A stretch of DNA of 64,000 nt from Gaiella occulta (GTDB taxonomy: Bacteria; Actinomycetota; Thermoleophilia; Gaiellales; Gaiellaceae). This document shows, piece by piece, positions 20,470-28,059 of this stretch (position 1 is the first letter of the stretch; every line of letters begins with the position of its first letter). The notes under the pieces are model-generated. The model saw only the letters and a list, made by a program, of their open reading frames with translations. It did no database searches and was not told where the DNA came from. The stretch lies in NCBI RefSeq assembly GCF_003351045.1, contig NZ_QQZY01000002.1:494001-558000 (forward strand), given 5' to 3'. A program made the translations under genes and the position numbers.

Positions 20470-20849
20470 CAGACTTCCTTCGATGAGCGGGTAGCGGCCG
20501 CGGGGACGCGGCAGCAGGCGGCGACATGCTCCTCGTTGTCGGCGAGGAGCGCGTGCGCGAGCGCGATCAGCTCGTCGACGCGCCCGTCGGCGATGCGGTA
20601 GTGGACGGTGCGGTGCTCGCGGCGGGTGTCGACGAACCCGCACCAGCGCAGGCAGGCGAGGTGGTTCGACACGTTGGGCTGCGAGAGGCCGAGTCGACCG
20701 ACGAGCGCTCCGACCGGGAGCTCGCCCTCGGCGCGCAGCAGCTCGAGGATGCGCAGGCGCGTCGGATCGCCGAGCGCGCGGAAGTACTTCGCCACGAGGT
20801 CCGTCTCGACCGGAGCCTCGGGGAGCCGGAACGGTGCGAGCTGTGTCAT
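20469..20849 (-). CDS. ArsR/SmtB family metal-responsive repressor, CmtR-like
   Basis: A 126-residue winged-helix repressor. The DNA-reading helix reads LGLSQPNVSNHLACLRW, and C66 and C70 (CLRWC) sit in that helix as in CmtR of Mycobacterium, the Cd/Pb sensor, with a Cys pair C112-C113 near the C-terminus supplying the third ligand. These three positions match the CmtR metal site as I know it. GGAG is spaced well before the ATG. It is the first gene of an operon with a thioredoxin-like protein and is divergent from the rhodanese-CBS gene; it likely controls both. Confidence 0.82.
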   Translation of the reverse strand: MTQLAPFRLPEAPVETDLVAKYFRALGDPTRLRILELLRAEGELPVGALVGRLGLSQPNVSNHLACLRWCGFVDTRREHRTVHYRIADGRVDELIALAHALLADNEEHVAACCRVPAAATRSSKEV

Positions 20850-20870
20850 ATTTACTCCTTCTGTTATCAG

Positions 20871-20881
20871 GCTAGAGTAGC
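20871..20881. promoter_or_regulatory. Candidate ArsR operator
   Basis: GCTA-GAG-TAGC is a small dyad in the 64-bp gap between the divergent arsR and rhodanese genes. It is flanked by GTTA (20864-20867) and TAAC (20883-20886), which gives a wider imperfect inverted repeat. This is the only dyad seen in that gap. Confidence 0.35.
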
Positions 20882-20913
20882 GTAACGGTGAAAGGCGACC
20901 GAAGGGAGACGCG

Positions 20914-21600
20914 ATGCCGGCGATCATCGACCACAGCGCGCTGCAGGAGCTCAGCGCCCGCGGCGCGCAGCTCGTGGAGGTGCTGCCCGCCGGCGAGTAC
21001 GCCGAGATGCACCTGCCGGGCGCCGTCAGCCTGCCGCTCAAGGAGCTGAACGCCGACGGCGCTCGACGGCTCGACCCGGCCAGACCGGTGATCGTCTACT
21101 GCTGGGACTACCAGTGAGACCTGAGCCCGCGGGCCGCGTGGCGGCTCGAGAGCCTCGGCTTCACCCGCGTCTACGACTTCGCCGCCGGCAAGGCGGCGTG
21201 GCTCGCCCTCGGTCTCCCGGTCGAGGGCGTCGAGGCGGACGCTCCGCGCGCCGGCGCCCACGCACGCGCGGACGTCCCGACCTGCCGCCTCGACGAGCCG
21301 CTGCGCTCGGTGCGCGAGCGTGTCCGCGCCGCCGGCTGGGACACCTGCGTCGTCGTCAACGAGCAGCGCGTCGTGCTCGGCCGCCTCGGGCGCGCCGCCC
21401 TCGACCGTGACGACGACATCGCCGTCGAGGACGCGATGAGCGAGGGGCCGAGCACGATCCGTCCGGACACACCGCTCGAGACGATCGCGCGGCGGCTCCG
21501 CGAGCAGCGCCTCGCCACCGCGCTCGTGACGAGGCTCGACGGCACGCTCGTCGGGCTGCTCCGGCTCGTCGACGCCGAGCGCGCGCTCGCGCGCGGCTGA
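20914..21600 (+). CDS. Rhodanese-CBS protein, probable selenoprotein (in-frame UGA at codon 68)
   Basis: One reading frame runs from ATG 20914 (GGGAG upstream) to the TGA at 21598-21600, broken only by TGA at 21115-21117. Before it lies a rhodanese N-terminal half (VEVLPAGEYAEMHLPGAVS, VIVYCWDYQ); directly after it, in the same frame, comes DLSPRAAWRLESLGF, VYDFAAGKAAWLALGLP and then two CBS motifs to residue 228. The TGA falls within the rhodanese active-site loop, five residues after the conserved Cys, and is followed by a hairpin that fits a bacterial SECIS. Sec at position 68 is therefore likely. The alternative is a nonsense mutation or a sequencing error. It probably handles reactive sulfur, selenium or metal-thiol chemistry under the divergent ArsR. 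Confidence 0.7.
21130..21148 (+). promoter_or_regulatory. SECIS-like hairpin after the in-frame UGA
   Basis: Stem CGGGCCGC / GCGGCUCG (8 bp, one G-U) with a 3-base loop GUG whose first base is G. The loop begins 21 bases after the UGA (20 bases lie between). Bacterial SECIS elements are stem-loops within the coding region with a small G-bearing apical loop about 16-37 bases after the UGA, so position and form both fit. High GC makes chance hairpins common, so this alone is not proof. Confidence 0.55.
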
Positions 21601-21804
21601 GCGCATCCCGGAGGCGTCGCGCAGCCCCGGCCGAGGCGAAGGCGCGCGCCGACGCTCGTCACCGGCGCGGAGGCCGCGCGCAAGCAGGCGACGCTCGCGC
21701 TCGTCCGCCGCAGCGAGCGATCGTCGGCTAGGGTGGGCGAGAACCGGCTGTGCTGACGCTTCGCCGTCGCGCCGGACACGCTACGGAAGGGACGCGGGCA
21801 GGCC

Positions 21805-24081
21805 GTGCGCACCGCGATCGTCTCGACCTACCCACCGCGCGCCTGCGGAATCGGGACGTTCGCGGCCGACGTGCGCGCGGCGCTCCTCGGCGTGGACGGA
21901 ATCGACCGCGTCGAGAAGGTCGTGGTCGTCAACGAGCCGTCGCGTCCGCAGCGACCGGGGCTCGTTGCGACGATCGCCCAGGCGGTCCGCGGCGACTACG
22001 TCCGCGCGGCGCGGATCCTGGCAAGGCTGGACGTCGACGTCGTCCTGCTCCAGCACGAGTACGGGATCTTTGGAGGCGTCGACGGCCGCTACGTGGTCTC
22101 GCTGGCGGAGGAGCTCTCGCAGCCGCTCGTCGTGACGCTGCACACGGTCCTGTCGGAGCCGACGGCTCATCAGGCCGAGGTGCTCGCCGCGCTGTGCCGT
22201 CAGGCCGAGAGGGTGATCGTGATGACCGAGACCGCGCGGCGTCTGCTCGTCGAGAGCGATGCGTGCGCGGCGGAGAAGATTCGAGTCGTTCCGCACGGGG
22301 CGCCGACGGTGCTCGCCCGGCGTGCCGCGGAGTATGCCGTCGAACGCGCTGGCGCAGACGGCGCGTCGACGCGGGGGACATACGACGCCGCGGGGGAGCG
22401 CTTCCTGCTCTCGACGTTCGGGCTGCTCTCGGCCGGGAAGGGACTCGAGACGGTGATCGAGGCGCTGCCGTCGATCGTCGAGCGTCATCCGGAGGTGCTG
22501 TACGTGGTCGCCGGACGGACGCATCCGGACGTGACGCACCGCGAGGGAGAGCGGTACCGGCTGACGCTCGAGCAGGCGGTGCTCGACCTCGGGCTCGAGA
22601 ACCATGTCGAGTTCGACGACCGCTTTCTGACGGTCGAGGAGATCGCCGACCTGCTCGCGGCGACCGACGTCTTCGTCACGCCGTACAGGGGGCGTGAGCA
22701 GATCACCTCGGGAGCGCTCACGTTCGGCATCGCCGCCGGTTGCGGAGTCGTCTCGACGCCGTACTGGTACGCGCGGGACATGCTCGCGTCGGGGGCCGGC
22801 GAGATCGTCCCGTTCGCCGACCCTGCGGCGCTCGCCGACGCCGTCTGCCGCTACATCGAAGAGCCGGAGCGGCTCGCCGCGGCCCGCGCCGAGGCGCGGA
22901 GGATCGGCGCCCGACTGGCCTGGCCGTCGGTCGCGGAGGCGACCGCGTCGGTGCTGCGCGAGGCCGTCCAGCTGGCGCCGCGCCGGCGCTCGCTCGCCCG
23001 CCTCGACCCGCGGCTCGTGAGCATGCGAAGGGACCACCTGCTCACGCTCGTCGACGACGTGGGCATCGTGCAGCATGCGAACGGCGTGATCCCGAGCCGC
23101 GAGAGCGGCTACTGCGTCGACGACGTCGCGCGGCTCGCAGTCGTCGCGCTCGAGCTCGCCCGCCGCGGCGACGAGCAGGTCTGGACGTCCATCGTCTACC
23201 GCTCGCTCGCCTTCCTCCAGGACGCGACCGACCCGCAGACGGGGATGCGGAACTTCATGGGCTACGACCGGCGCTGGCTCGACGACCCTCATGTCGGCGA
23301 CCACGTCGGCCGCTCCGTCTGGGCGCTGGGCGAGATCCTCTCGACGGCATGGGTGCCCGCCGTGGTCGGGCCCACGCGCCGGTTGCTCGATGCGATCGTC
23401 GGCACGCTCGGGCCGGAGACGTCGCTGCGCACCGGCGCGTACGCCGTGCTCGGACTGGCCCGGCTCGACCCCGACCGGCTCCAGCCGGCGGCCCTGCTGC
23501 TGCTCGAGCGGGTCGTCGACCAGCTCGCCGAGGCGTACGAGACGCACGCCTCCGTGGAGTGGCGCTGGTTCGAGGACGCGCTCGGCTACGACAACGCGCG
23601 ACTCCCGCACGCGCTGATCGTCGGCGGCGCCGCGCTCGACCGCGACGATCTGACGGAGACGGGCCTGGATGCGCTTCGCTGGCTCGGCGACGAGTCGGGA
23701 CTCGCCGAGGGGACGCTGCGGCTGACCGGCCATCACGGCCGCCGTCGCACCGAACCGGCTCCCGGCGGCGGGGACGAGCAGCCGCTCGACGCCTCCGCCT
23801 TCGTCTCGGCGGAGCTGGCGGCGTTCTCCGTCACCGGCGATCCGGAGCACGCGATGCGCGCACAGCGAGCCTTCGATTGGTTCCTCGGCCGCAACCGCCT
23901 CCACCTGCCGCTGTACGACTTCGCAACCGGCGGCTGCAGCGACGGACTGGGAGAGGAAGCGACCAACGACAACCAGGGGGCCGAGTCGACGCTCGCGCTC
24001 CACCGGGCGGCGCTGCTGCTCGACGCGGCCGGGCTGCCGGCCGTCCTCCGCCAGCGCACGCGCGCGGCGGCGACGGCGTGA
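21805..24081 (+). CDS. GT4 glycosyltransferase fused to an alpha/alpha-toroid domain
   Basis: A 758-residue protein. Residues 1-395 are a GT-B fold family 4 transferase: TAIVSTYPPRACGIGTFA at the start, QHEYGIFGG, VVPHG, LLSAGKGLETVIEAL, and a C-terminal donor site around TPYRGREQITSGAL. Residues 410-750 are helical with repeated motifs (SGYCVDDVARLAVVALELA, VEWRWFEDALGYDNARLPHA) typical of (alpha/alpha)6 toroids of sugar epimerases and six-hairpin glycosidases. It is followed by a GH130 phosphorylase, and such pairs are known to build or break beta-mannosides, so the product is probably a mannose-containing glycoside. GTG start; no clear RBS. Confidence 0.85.
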   Translation: MRTAIVSTYPPRACGIGTFAADVRAALLGVDGIDRVEKVVVVNEPSRPQRPGLVATIAQAVRGDYVRAARILARLDVDVVLLQHEYGIFGGVDGRYVVSLAEELSQPLVVTLHTVLSEPTAHQAEVLAALCRQAERVIVMTETARRLLVESDACAAEKIRVVPHGAPTVLARRAAEYAVERAGADGASTRGTYDAAGERFLLSTFGLLSAGKGLETVIEALPSIVERHPEVLYVVAGRTHPDVTHREGERYRLTLEQAVLDLGLENHVEFDDRFLTVEEIADLLAATDVFVTPYRGREQITSGALTFGIAAGCGVVSTPYWYARDMLASGAGEIVPFADPAALADAVCRYIEEPERLAAARAEARRIGARLAWPSVAEATASVLREAVQLAPRRRSLARLDPRLVSMRRDHLLTLVDDVGIVQHANGVIPSRESGYCVDDVARLAVVALELARRGDEQVWTSIVYRSLAFLQDATDPQTGMRNFMGYDRRWLDDPHVGDHVGRSVWALGEILSTAWVPAVVGPTRRLLDAIVGTLGPETSLRTGAYAVLGLARLDPDRLQPAALLLLERVVDQLAEAYETHASVEWRWFEDALGYDNARLPHALIVGGAALDRDDLTETGLDALRWLGDESGLAEGTLRLTGHHGRRRTEPAPGGGDEQPLDASAFVSAELAAFSVTGDPEHAMRAQRAFDWFLGRNRLHLPLYDFATGGCSDGLGEEATNDNQGAESTLALHRAALLLDAAGLPAVLRQRTRAAATA

Positions 24082-24136
24082 GACGCCCCTCTGTCAACGC
24101 CGGCGCCCATGCGCGTTCCTCGGACGAGGGGCGCGC

Positions 24137-25072
24137 ATGAGTGACCGCGAGCTCTTCCATCGCCATCCCGCCAACCCGATCCTGACAGCGGACGAGTGGC
24201 CCTATCCCGTCAATACCGTCTTCAACCCGGCTGCGGCGCAACTCGGCGGCACGACCGTCATCCTCGCGCGCGCCGAGGACCTGACCGGGATCTCGCACCT
24301 CACCGTCGCCCGCTCCCCGAACGGCGTCGACGGCTGGGCGATCGACCCGCTGCCGCTGCTCTCGCCGACCGACGGCATCGCCAGCGAGCAGTGGGGCTTC
24401 GAGGACCCGCGGGTCGTCTTCGCGCCCGAACTCGGGCGCTGGGTGATCACCTGCACCGCCTACGGCCCCGCCGGTCCGGCGGTTTACCTCGCGACGACCG
24501 AGGACTTCCTGACCGTCGAGCGCCACGGGATCGTCTGTCATCCGGACGACAAGAATGCCGCCCTGCTGCCGCAGAGGGTCGATGGCAAGTGGGTCCTCTT
24601 CCATCGCCCGATGACCGAGTTCGGCGGCGCCCGCGGCGAGATCCTCCTCTCGCGCTCACCCGATCTCGTCAGCTGGAGCGCACCCGAACAGGTCATGCAA
24701 CCGCGCTCCGGCGCCTGGTGGGACTCCGTGCGCATCGGCATCGGCCCGCCGCCGCTGCGCACCGAGCACGGCTGGCTCGTGATCTACCATGGCGTCAAGG
24801 CAACCGTCTCGGGCGGGATCTACAGGATCGGGCTCGCACTCACCGACCTCGACGAGCCGAGCCGGCTCCTTCACCGCCTCCCGCAGTGGGTCTTCGGGCC
24901 GCTCGCGCCGTACGAGCGCGAGGGAGACGTGCCGAACACCGTCTTCCCCTGCGGCCTCGTCCACGACGAAGCCGGCGACCAGATCCGGCTCTACTACGGA
25001 GCCGCCGATACGTCGATCTGCCTCGCGACGGCGCAACTCGGCGATCTGCTGGCGGCCGTGCTCGCCGCGTAG
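24137..25072 (+). CDS. GH130 family glycoside phosphorylase
   Basis: The 311-residue five-bladed beta-propeller enzyme belongs to GH130, whose members reversibly phosphorolyse beta-mannosides to mannose 1-phosphate. Visible are HPANPIL, the FNPAAAQLGG strand, GFEDPRVVF, the phosphate-pocket HRPMTEFGG and LVIYHGVK. The stand-alone short form with these motifs is closer to the beta-1,2-mannoside subfamilies, but I cannot fix the linkage. It lies 55 bases after the GT4-toroid gene with GAGGGG upstream of the ATG, and a strong hairpin follows its stop. Confidence 0.88.
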   Translation: MSDRELFHRHPANPILTADEWPYPVNTVFNPAAAQLGGTTVILARAEDLTGISHLTVARSPNGVDGWAIDPLPLLSPTDGIASEQWGFEDPRVVFAPELGRWVITCTAYGPAGPAVYLATTEDFLTVERHGIVCHPDDKNAALLPQRVDGKWVLFHRPMTEFGGARGEILLSRSPDLVSWSAPEQVMQPRSGAWWDSVRIGIGPPPLRTEHGWLVIYHGVKATVSGGIYRIGLALTDLDEPSRLLHRLPQWVFGPLAPYEREGDVPNTVFPCGLVHDEAGDQIRLYYGAADTSICLATAQLGDLLAAVLAA

Positions 25073-25083
25073 CCCTGCTGCAA

Positions 25084-25115
25084 GATCCGGGATCCGCCGG
25101 TGCGGATCCCGGATC
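25084..25115 (+). terminator. Strong hairpin after GH130
   Basis: A 14-bp perfect stem (GATCCGGGATCCGC and its complement) with loop CGGT begins 11 bases after the GH130 stop. No T-run follows. It probably ends the GT4-GH130 transcript and marks the left limit of the accessory region. Confidence 0.65.
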
Positions 25116-25235
25116 GCGACAATCCCCGAAGGGGCGCGCCCGCACGCCTGTCCTGGCGTTTGCCGTTGCTTGCCGTACCCGTGGGGGCAGGGCGCTCCTC
25201 GCCCGTGGGAGCTCCACGCGGGCTCGCACCGTCGT

Positions 25236-25289
25236 CTACAGCCGCAGGGCCGCGCGCAGGCGTGCGATCAGTGCGTTCAGCTTCTTCAT
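25236..25289 (-). CDS. Possible 17-residue peptide
   Basis: ATG to TAG encodes MKKLNALIARLRAALRL, an amphipathic basic helix, preceded by a good GGAGGGAG ribosome-binding site 3 bases before the ATG. Its only support is the RBS and its position just downstream of another small basic gene on the same strand. Confidence 0.35.
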   Translation of the reverse strand: MKKLNALIARLRAALRL

Positions 25290-25328
25290 CGTCTCCCTCC
25301 CCTCCACCGCGGTCGTGTGGTTTCCGAC

Positions 25329-25445
25329 TCAGACGTCGAGCGACCGGCTCTGCTTCGCGGCGGCGCGCTTCTCGACCCGCCGCTCCTTGAGCGTCTTCTG
25401 CGCCGGCTTCTTGCCCAGCTTCTTCGGCTTCTGCGAACCCTTCAT
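25329..25445 (-). CDS. Small lysine-rich protein (38 aa)
   Basis: A 38-residue, strongly basic peptide beginning MKGSQKPKKLGKKPAQKTLK and ending in RAAAKQSRSLDV. It has a clear GGGAGG site before the ATG. Similar short basic 'KPAQKTLKE' proteins occur in actinobacterial genomes from memory, without known function; nucleic-acid or ribosome binding is plausible from charge. The 17-residue peptide follows on the same strand 39 bases later. Confidence 0.55.
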   Translation of the reverse strand: MKGSQKPKKLGKKPAQKTLKERRVEKRAAAKQSRSLDV

Positions 25446-25731
25446 CGCATCCTCCCGATTGCCGCTTGCGCGGCATCACGTGCACGGACGGCTCGACTCA
25501 GGCCCGGTGTGGCAGTCGGAGAGGAGGAGCTCAGAGCCTCGGCGGCGTCCGCGCAAGGTCTACCCGCCCAGCCATTGTCGCACAGATCACGACCGCGCAG
25601 CCTCCGCCCCAGGATCGAGAGGGGCGAGCGACGACCGCCGCGTGGAAGTCGAGGCTGGCGTCGACATCGAGACCGTGCTGGATCTGCCCTCGTAGCTCTG
25701 GAAGAATCGTGGTCGCCGGCAACGCGCGCCG
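25446..25731. other. Gene-poor stretch
   Basis: No gene is supported here. Short frames on both strands lack starts with a ribosome-binding site or a leaderless hexamer and show no familiar motif. It separates the small basic gene from the PIN-domain gene. Confidence 0.5.
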
Positions 25732-26118
25732 TCAACCGATCAGCCTGACGCGCTCGAAGCGGCGCCAGCGACGGTCGGCGGTCACGATCGCATCGGCAGC
25801 GAGGTGCTCGCCACAGGCAAGGACGAGCGCGTCCGGCAGCCTCAGTCCCCGCTCTCGAGCGCACAAGCTTGCAGCCCGCTCCGCCAGCAGGCGGTCGACC
25901 GGGACGATCTGAAGCCGGAGCGCCGCGATCGCATCCCGGGCCTCGTCCAGCCTCCCCTTCCGGGCCGGATCGACGAGCAACTCGGCGTAGGCCGACGCCG
26001 GTAGCCGCAGATCGTCTCCTGCATACTCCAGCAGCGTGCTCGTCGCCGACAGATGGAGCGCGTCGTCGCGATCGAGGTGGGCGATCACGACGCTCGCGTC
26101 GAGGACGATCAGCGCCAC
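25732..26118 (-). CDS. PIN domain toxin, VapC-like
   Basis: A 128-residue putative RNase. Acidic residues of the PIN active site are at LIVLDASVVIAHLDRDD, in the middle YAELLVDP, and near the end LPDALVLACGEH and IVTADRRW. The gene overlaps the end of the AbrB-type antitoxin by 10 bases and starts with GTG at 26118. VapC toxins cut tRNA or rRNA when freed from the antitoxin. All four acidic positions are present, so it should be active. Confidence 0.82.
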   Translation of the reverse strand: MALIVLDASVVIAHLDRDDALHLSATSTLLEYAGDDLRLPASAYAELLVDPARKGRLDEARDAIAALRLQIVPVDRLLAERAASLCARERGLRLPDALVLACGEHLAADAIVTADRRWRRFERVRLIG

Positions 26119-26378
26119 CCGTCCCGCAGCCGCTCGAGACCTCCTGGCGCATAGACACCGGCAAGGCTGCCCGAGGTGCGCTCGATCGCCTGCCTCCGAT
26201 CGGTCATCCGGGCCGCCGGGCTGAGCACGATTCGGCCGGCCGGATCCACCTCGACCTTCAACTCGTCGCCCGGCCCGAGCCCCGTCGCCTCGAGCGCCTG
26301 CAGCGGAATCGTCACCTGGCGCTTGCTCGAGAGCCGCGTGAAACCACGCCTTCGCGTGATCTTGACTCGCTTCGCCAC
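26109..26378 (-). CDS. AbrB/SpoVT-type antitoxin, VapB-like
   Basis: The 89-residue protein has the swapped-hairpin DNA-binding motif RLSSKRQVTIPLQALEATGL and GDELKVEVDPAGRIVLSP, then a C-terminal tail (GVYAPGGLERLRDGWR) that would mask the PIN toxin. The GTG start at 26378 is supported by TATTCT at 26385-26390, six bases upstream, with no RBS, so the mRNA is probably leaderless. It precedes and overlaps the PIN gene. Confidence 0.8.
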   Translation of the reverse strand: MAKRVKITRRRGFTRLSSKRQVTIPLQALEATGLGPGDELKVEVDPAGRIVLSPAARMTDRRQAIERTSGSLAGVYAPGGLERLRDGWR

Positions 26379-26462
26379 GAGTAAAGAATAACATGCGCCG
26401 CGAGCGGCGAGCGGTCCTCGCAGGTGAGCCTCCGCCTCTGAGATAGAGCCGATGGTCATGGT

Positions 26463-26485
26463 TTTGCACGGTATAGTTGTGCAAA
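26463..26485 (+). promoter_or_regulatory. Promoter-operator of the AbiEi-type gene
   Basis: A 7-bp perfect inverted repeat TTTGCAC-(9)-GTGCAAA encloses the -10 hexamer TATAGT (26472-26477). The last A of the right arm is the A of the ATG, so the -10 ends 7 bases before it and the mRNA is leaderless. A protein bound to the dyad would block the promoter, as expected for autoregulation by AbiEi. Confidence 0.65.
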
Positions 26486-27081
26486 TGGATGACCAGGATC
26501 GCTGGGAGATTCTCGGCCGCGTCGCCGAGTCGCAGGCTGGATACGTGACCACCGCCCAGGCGGAGCAGGCCGGATTCCACCGCAACGCCCTCCGGCACCA
26601 CGCTCGCGAAGGCGGACGCCTCGAGCGCGCCGGCCGCGGACTGTACCGGCTGCGCTTCTACCCTTCGTCCCCGTTCGATCACGTCGCGGCCGCGTGGGTG
26701 CTCGCCGGCCGTGAGATCGCCGTCGTCTCCCACGAAAGCGCGCTCGAGCTCTACGAGCTGTCGGACGCCGTGCCGTCCAAGATCCACCTCACCCTTCCCC
26801 GCCGCTACCGCCACCGGGCCGCGCCGGTCGGCGTGCACTTCCACTATCCGCGCGAACCGCTCGCCGACGGAGATGTCCGCCGAGTCCACGGTCTCCCGAC
26901 CACCTCCCCGGAACGAACCATCCTCGACGCACTCGAGGCCGGGACGCAGCACGAGCAAATCGAGATGGCCGTCCGGCAGGCCGTCGACCGTGCGCTAACC
27001 ACGCCGCAGCGCTTGCGGGCCGCCGCCGCGGGGCGAGCCGGCACGACTCGGTCAATGGTCGAACGGCTGCTCCGCGAATGA
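26485..27081 (+). CDS. AbiEi-type antitoxin / transcriptional regulator
   Basis: A 198-residue protein of the type IV antitoxin AbiEi family: an N-terminal winged helix (GYVTTAQAEQAGFHRNALRH), then the AbiEi_1-like domain with GLYRLRFYPSSP, SHESALELYELSDAVP and the C-terminal SPERTILDALEAG. In AbiE systems this protein represses its own promoter and counteracts the AbiEii nucleotidyltransferase. The stop overlaps an ATG (27078-27080), where AbiEii would start, but that frame ends after 15 codons, so the toxin is missing or degraded. Confidence 0.8.
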   Translation: MDDQDRWEILGRVAESQAGYVTTAQAEQAGFHRNALRHHAREGGRLERAGRGLYRLRFYPSSPFDHVAAAWVLAGREIAVVSHESALELYELSDAVPSKIHLTLPRRYRHRAAPVGVHFHYPREPLADGDVRRVHGLPTTSPERTILDALEAGTQHEQIEMAVRQAVDRALTTPQRLRAAAAGRAGTTRSMVERLLRE

Positions 27082-27202
27082 GGTACGCGCCGCCGCGCGG
27101 TGGATCGAGGCTGAGAAGTCGCTGAAGACGAGCCGACACGAGACGACTGTGAGCGGACAACTGCCTCGATAGGCTGCGGCGCGGCATCCGGCCACGGCAT
27201 CG

Positions 27203-27580
27203 CTACTTGGCGACGTGCCGCGGGTAGTTCGACAGGTGCTCGTCGCCGAGCGAGCGAACAGCGCGGTTGTCACGTTCCCCGAAAGTCGTTCGCCACGGCT
27301 TGCGGAGGCCAGTGATCACCGCGATTACCGGGCCGTCGAACCCGCGGCGGGCGAGCTCGTCGCCCTCGGCGTTCTCGAGAAGGCAGAAGAGCCGGAACTG
27401 CTCCCGCTTCGGGCCGGTAGCTCGCACCTCGTAGTAGCCGCCCATCGGGCCGTGCATCGCCTCCCACTTGCCGCCGCCGGAGTACCGCGGCGGCGGCGCT
27501 TCGGCGACGGCGTCGAGGACCGCGAGCAGGTTCGCAGCAACCTTGACCGGGCAGCCGTCGAGGAACTCGATCGCCGGCAC
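27203..27580 (-). CDS. RelE/HigB-like toxin (Gp49 family), start uncertain
   Basis: The 125-residue frame carries the Gp49/RelE-like core: EFLDGCPVKVAANLLAVLDA, YYEVRATGPKREQFRLFC and ELARRGFDGPVIAVITGLRKP. The homology-like reading continues upstream of the GTG at 27580 with WDVVYYEAADGSVP, but that extension has no ATG, GTG, TTG or CTG before an in-frame stop. Either translation begins internally at the GTG, giving a toxin without its first strand, or the start codon has been lost. It lies 76 bases downstream of its XRE antitoxin. Confidence 0.6.
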   Translation of the reverse strand: MPAIEFLDGCPVKVAANLLAVLDAVAEAPPPRYSGGGKWEAMHGPMGGYYEVRATGPKREQFRLFCLLENAEGDELARRGFDGPVIAVITGLRKPWRTTFGERDNRAVRSLGDEHLSNYPRHVAK

Positions 27581-27656
27581 GCTCCCGTCGGCAGCCTCGT
27601 AGTAGACGACGTCCCAGGCCGCGGCCCGAGTCTACGACGCGACCCGGGCGTGTCTT

Positions 27657-27989
27657 CTACGCCGCGGCCTTGCGGCGCCGACCGGTCGACCGCGGGACGA
27701 TGCGGACCTCGGCGTCGAGGTCCTCCGCGATCGACGCGACCAGCAGCAGCTCCGGGTTGGCCTGCGCCGTGAAGAGCCGGCGGATGCTCGACGGGTCGCG
27801 GCCGATGCGGCGGGCGAGCTCGGCCTTCGAGAGCCCGGCGGCTTCGCGCAGCTCGTCGAGCTGGCGGACCACGGAGTCCACCTGGTCGATCTCTCGACGG
27901 GCGCGCTTGTATTCGGCCCGGAACTCGGGATCCTCCATCCGGGACGCCAGCATCCGCTTGTGGTAGCTCGTGTCCAATCGCTTCGGCAC
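27657..27989 (-). CDS. XRE-family antitoxin (HigA-like)
   Basis: A 110-residue protein: a helical N-terminus (RMEDPEFRAEYKRARREIDQ), then a helix-turn-helix (LDELREAAGLSKAELARRIG, then DPSSIRRLFTAQAN) and a short tail. GTG start with AAGGAG well spaced. A consensus promoter lies upstream with two direct repeats around its -10. It neutralises the downstream RelE-like toxin and represses the operon. Confidence 0.82.
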   Translation of the reverse strand: MPKRLDTSYHKRMLASRMEDPEFRAEYKRARREIDQVDSVVRQLDELREAAGLSKAELARRIGRDPSSIRRLFTAQANPELLLVASIAEDLDAEVRIVPRSTGRRRKAAA

Positions 27990-28011
27990 CCGCCGCTCCT
28001 TCCCACAGTTC

Positions 28012-28059
28012 AGCGTGGCATAGCCGCCACATCCTAGCGTGGCATAGATGCAACGTCAA
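28012..28059 (-). promoter_or_regulatory. Promoter with two operator repeats for the XRE/RelE pair
   Basis: On the minus strand: TTGACG (28054-28059), 17-bp spacer, TAGGAT (28031-28036). A 12-bp direct repeat, CTATGCCACGCT, occurs at 28036-28047 within the spacer and at 28012-28023 just past the start site, 24 bp apart. Repeats on either side of the -10 suit binding by the XRE antitoxin. Confidence 0.65.

Noticed and set aside
27078-27172. Possible AbiEii toxin remnant after the AbiEi gene
   Set aside because: Only four start residues match what I expect and the later frame (AARWIEAEKSLKTSRHETT) is not diagnostic; kept as part of a finding, not as a feature.
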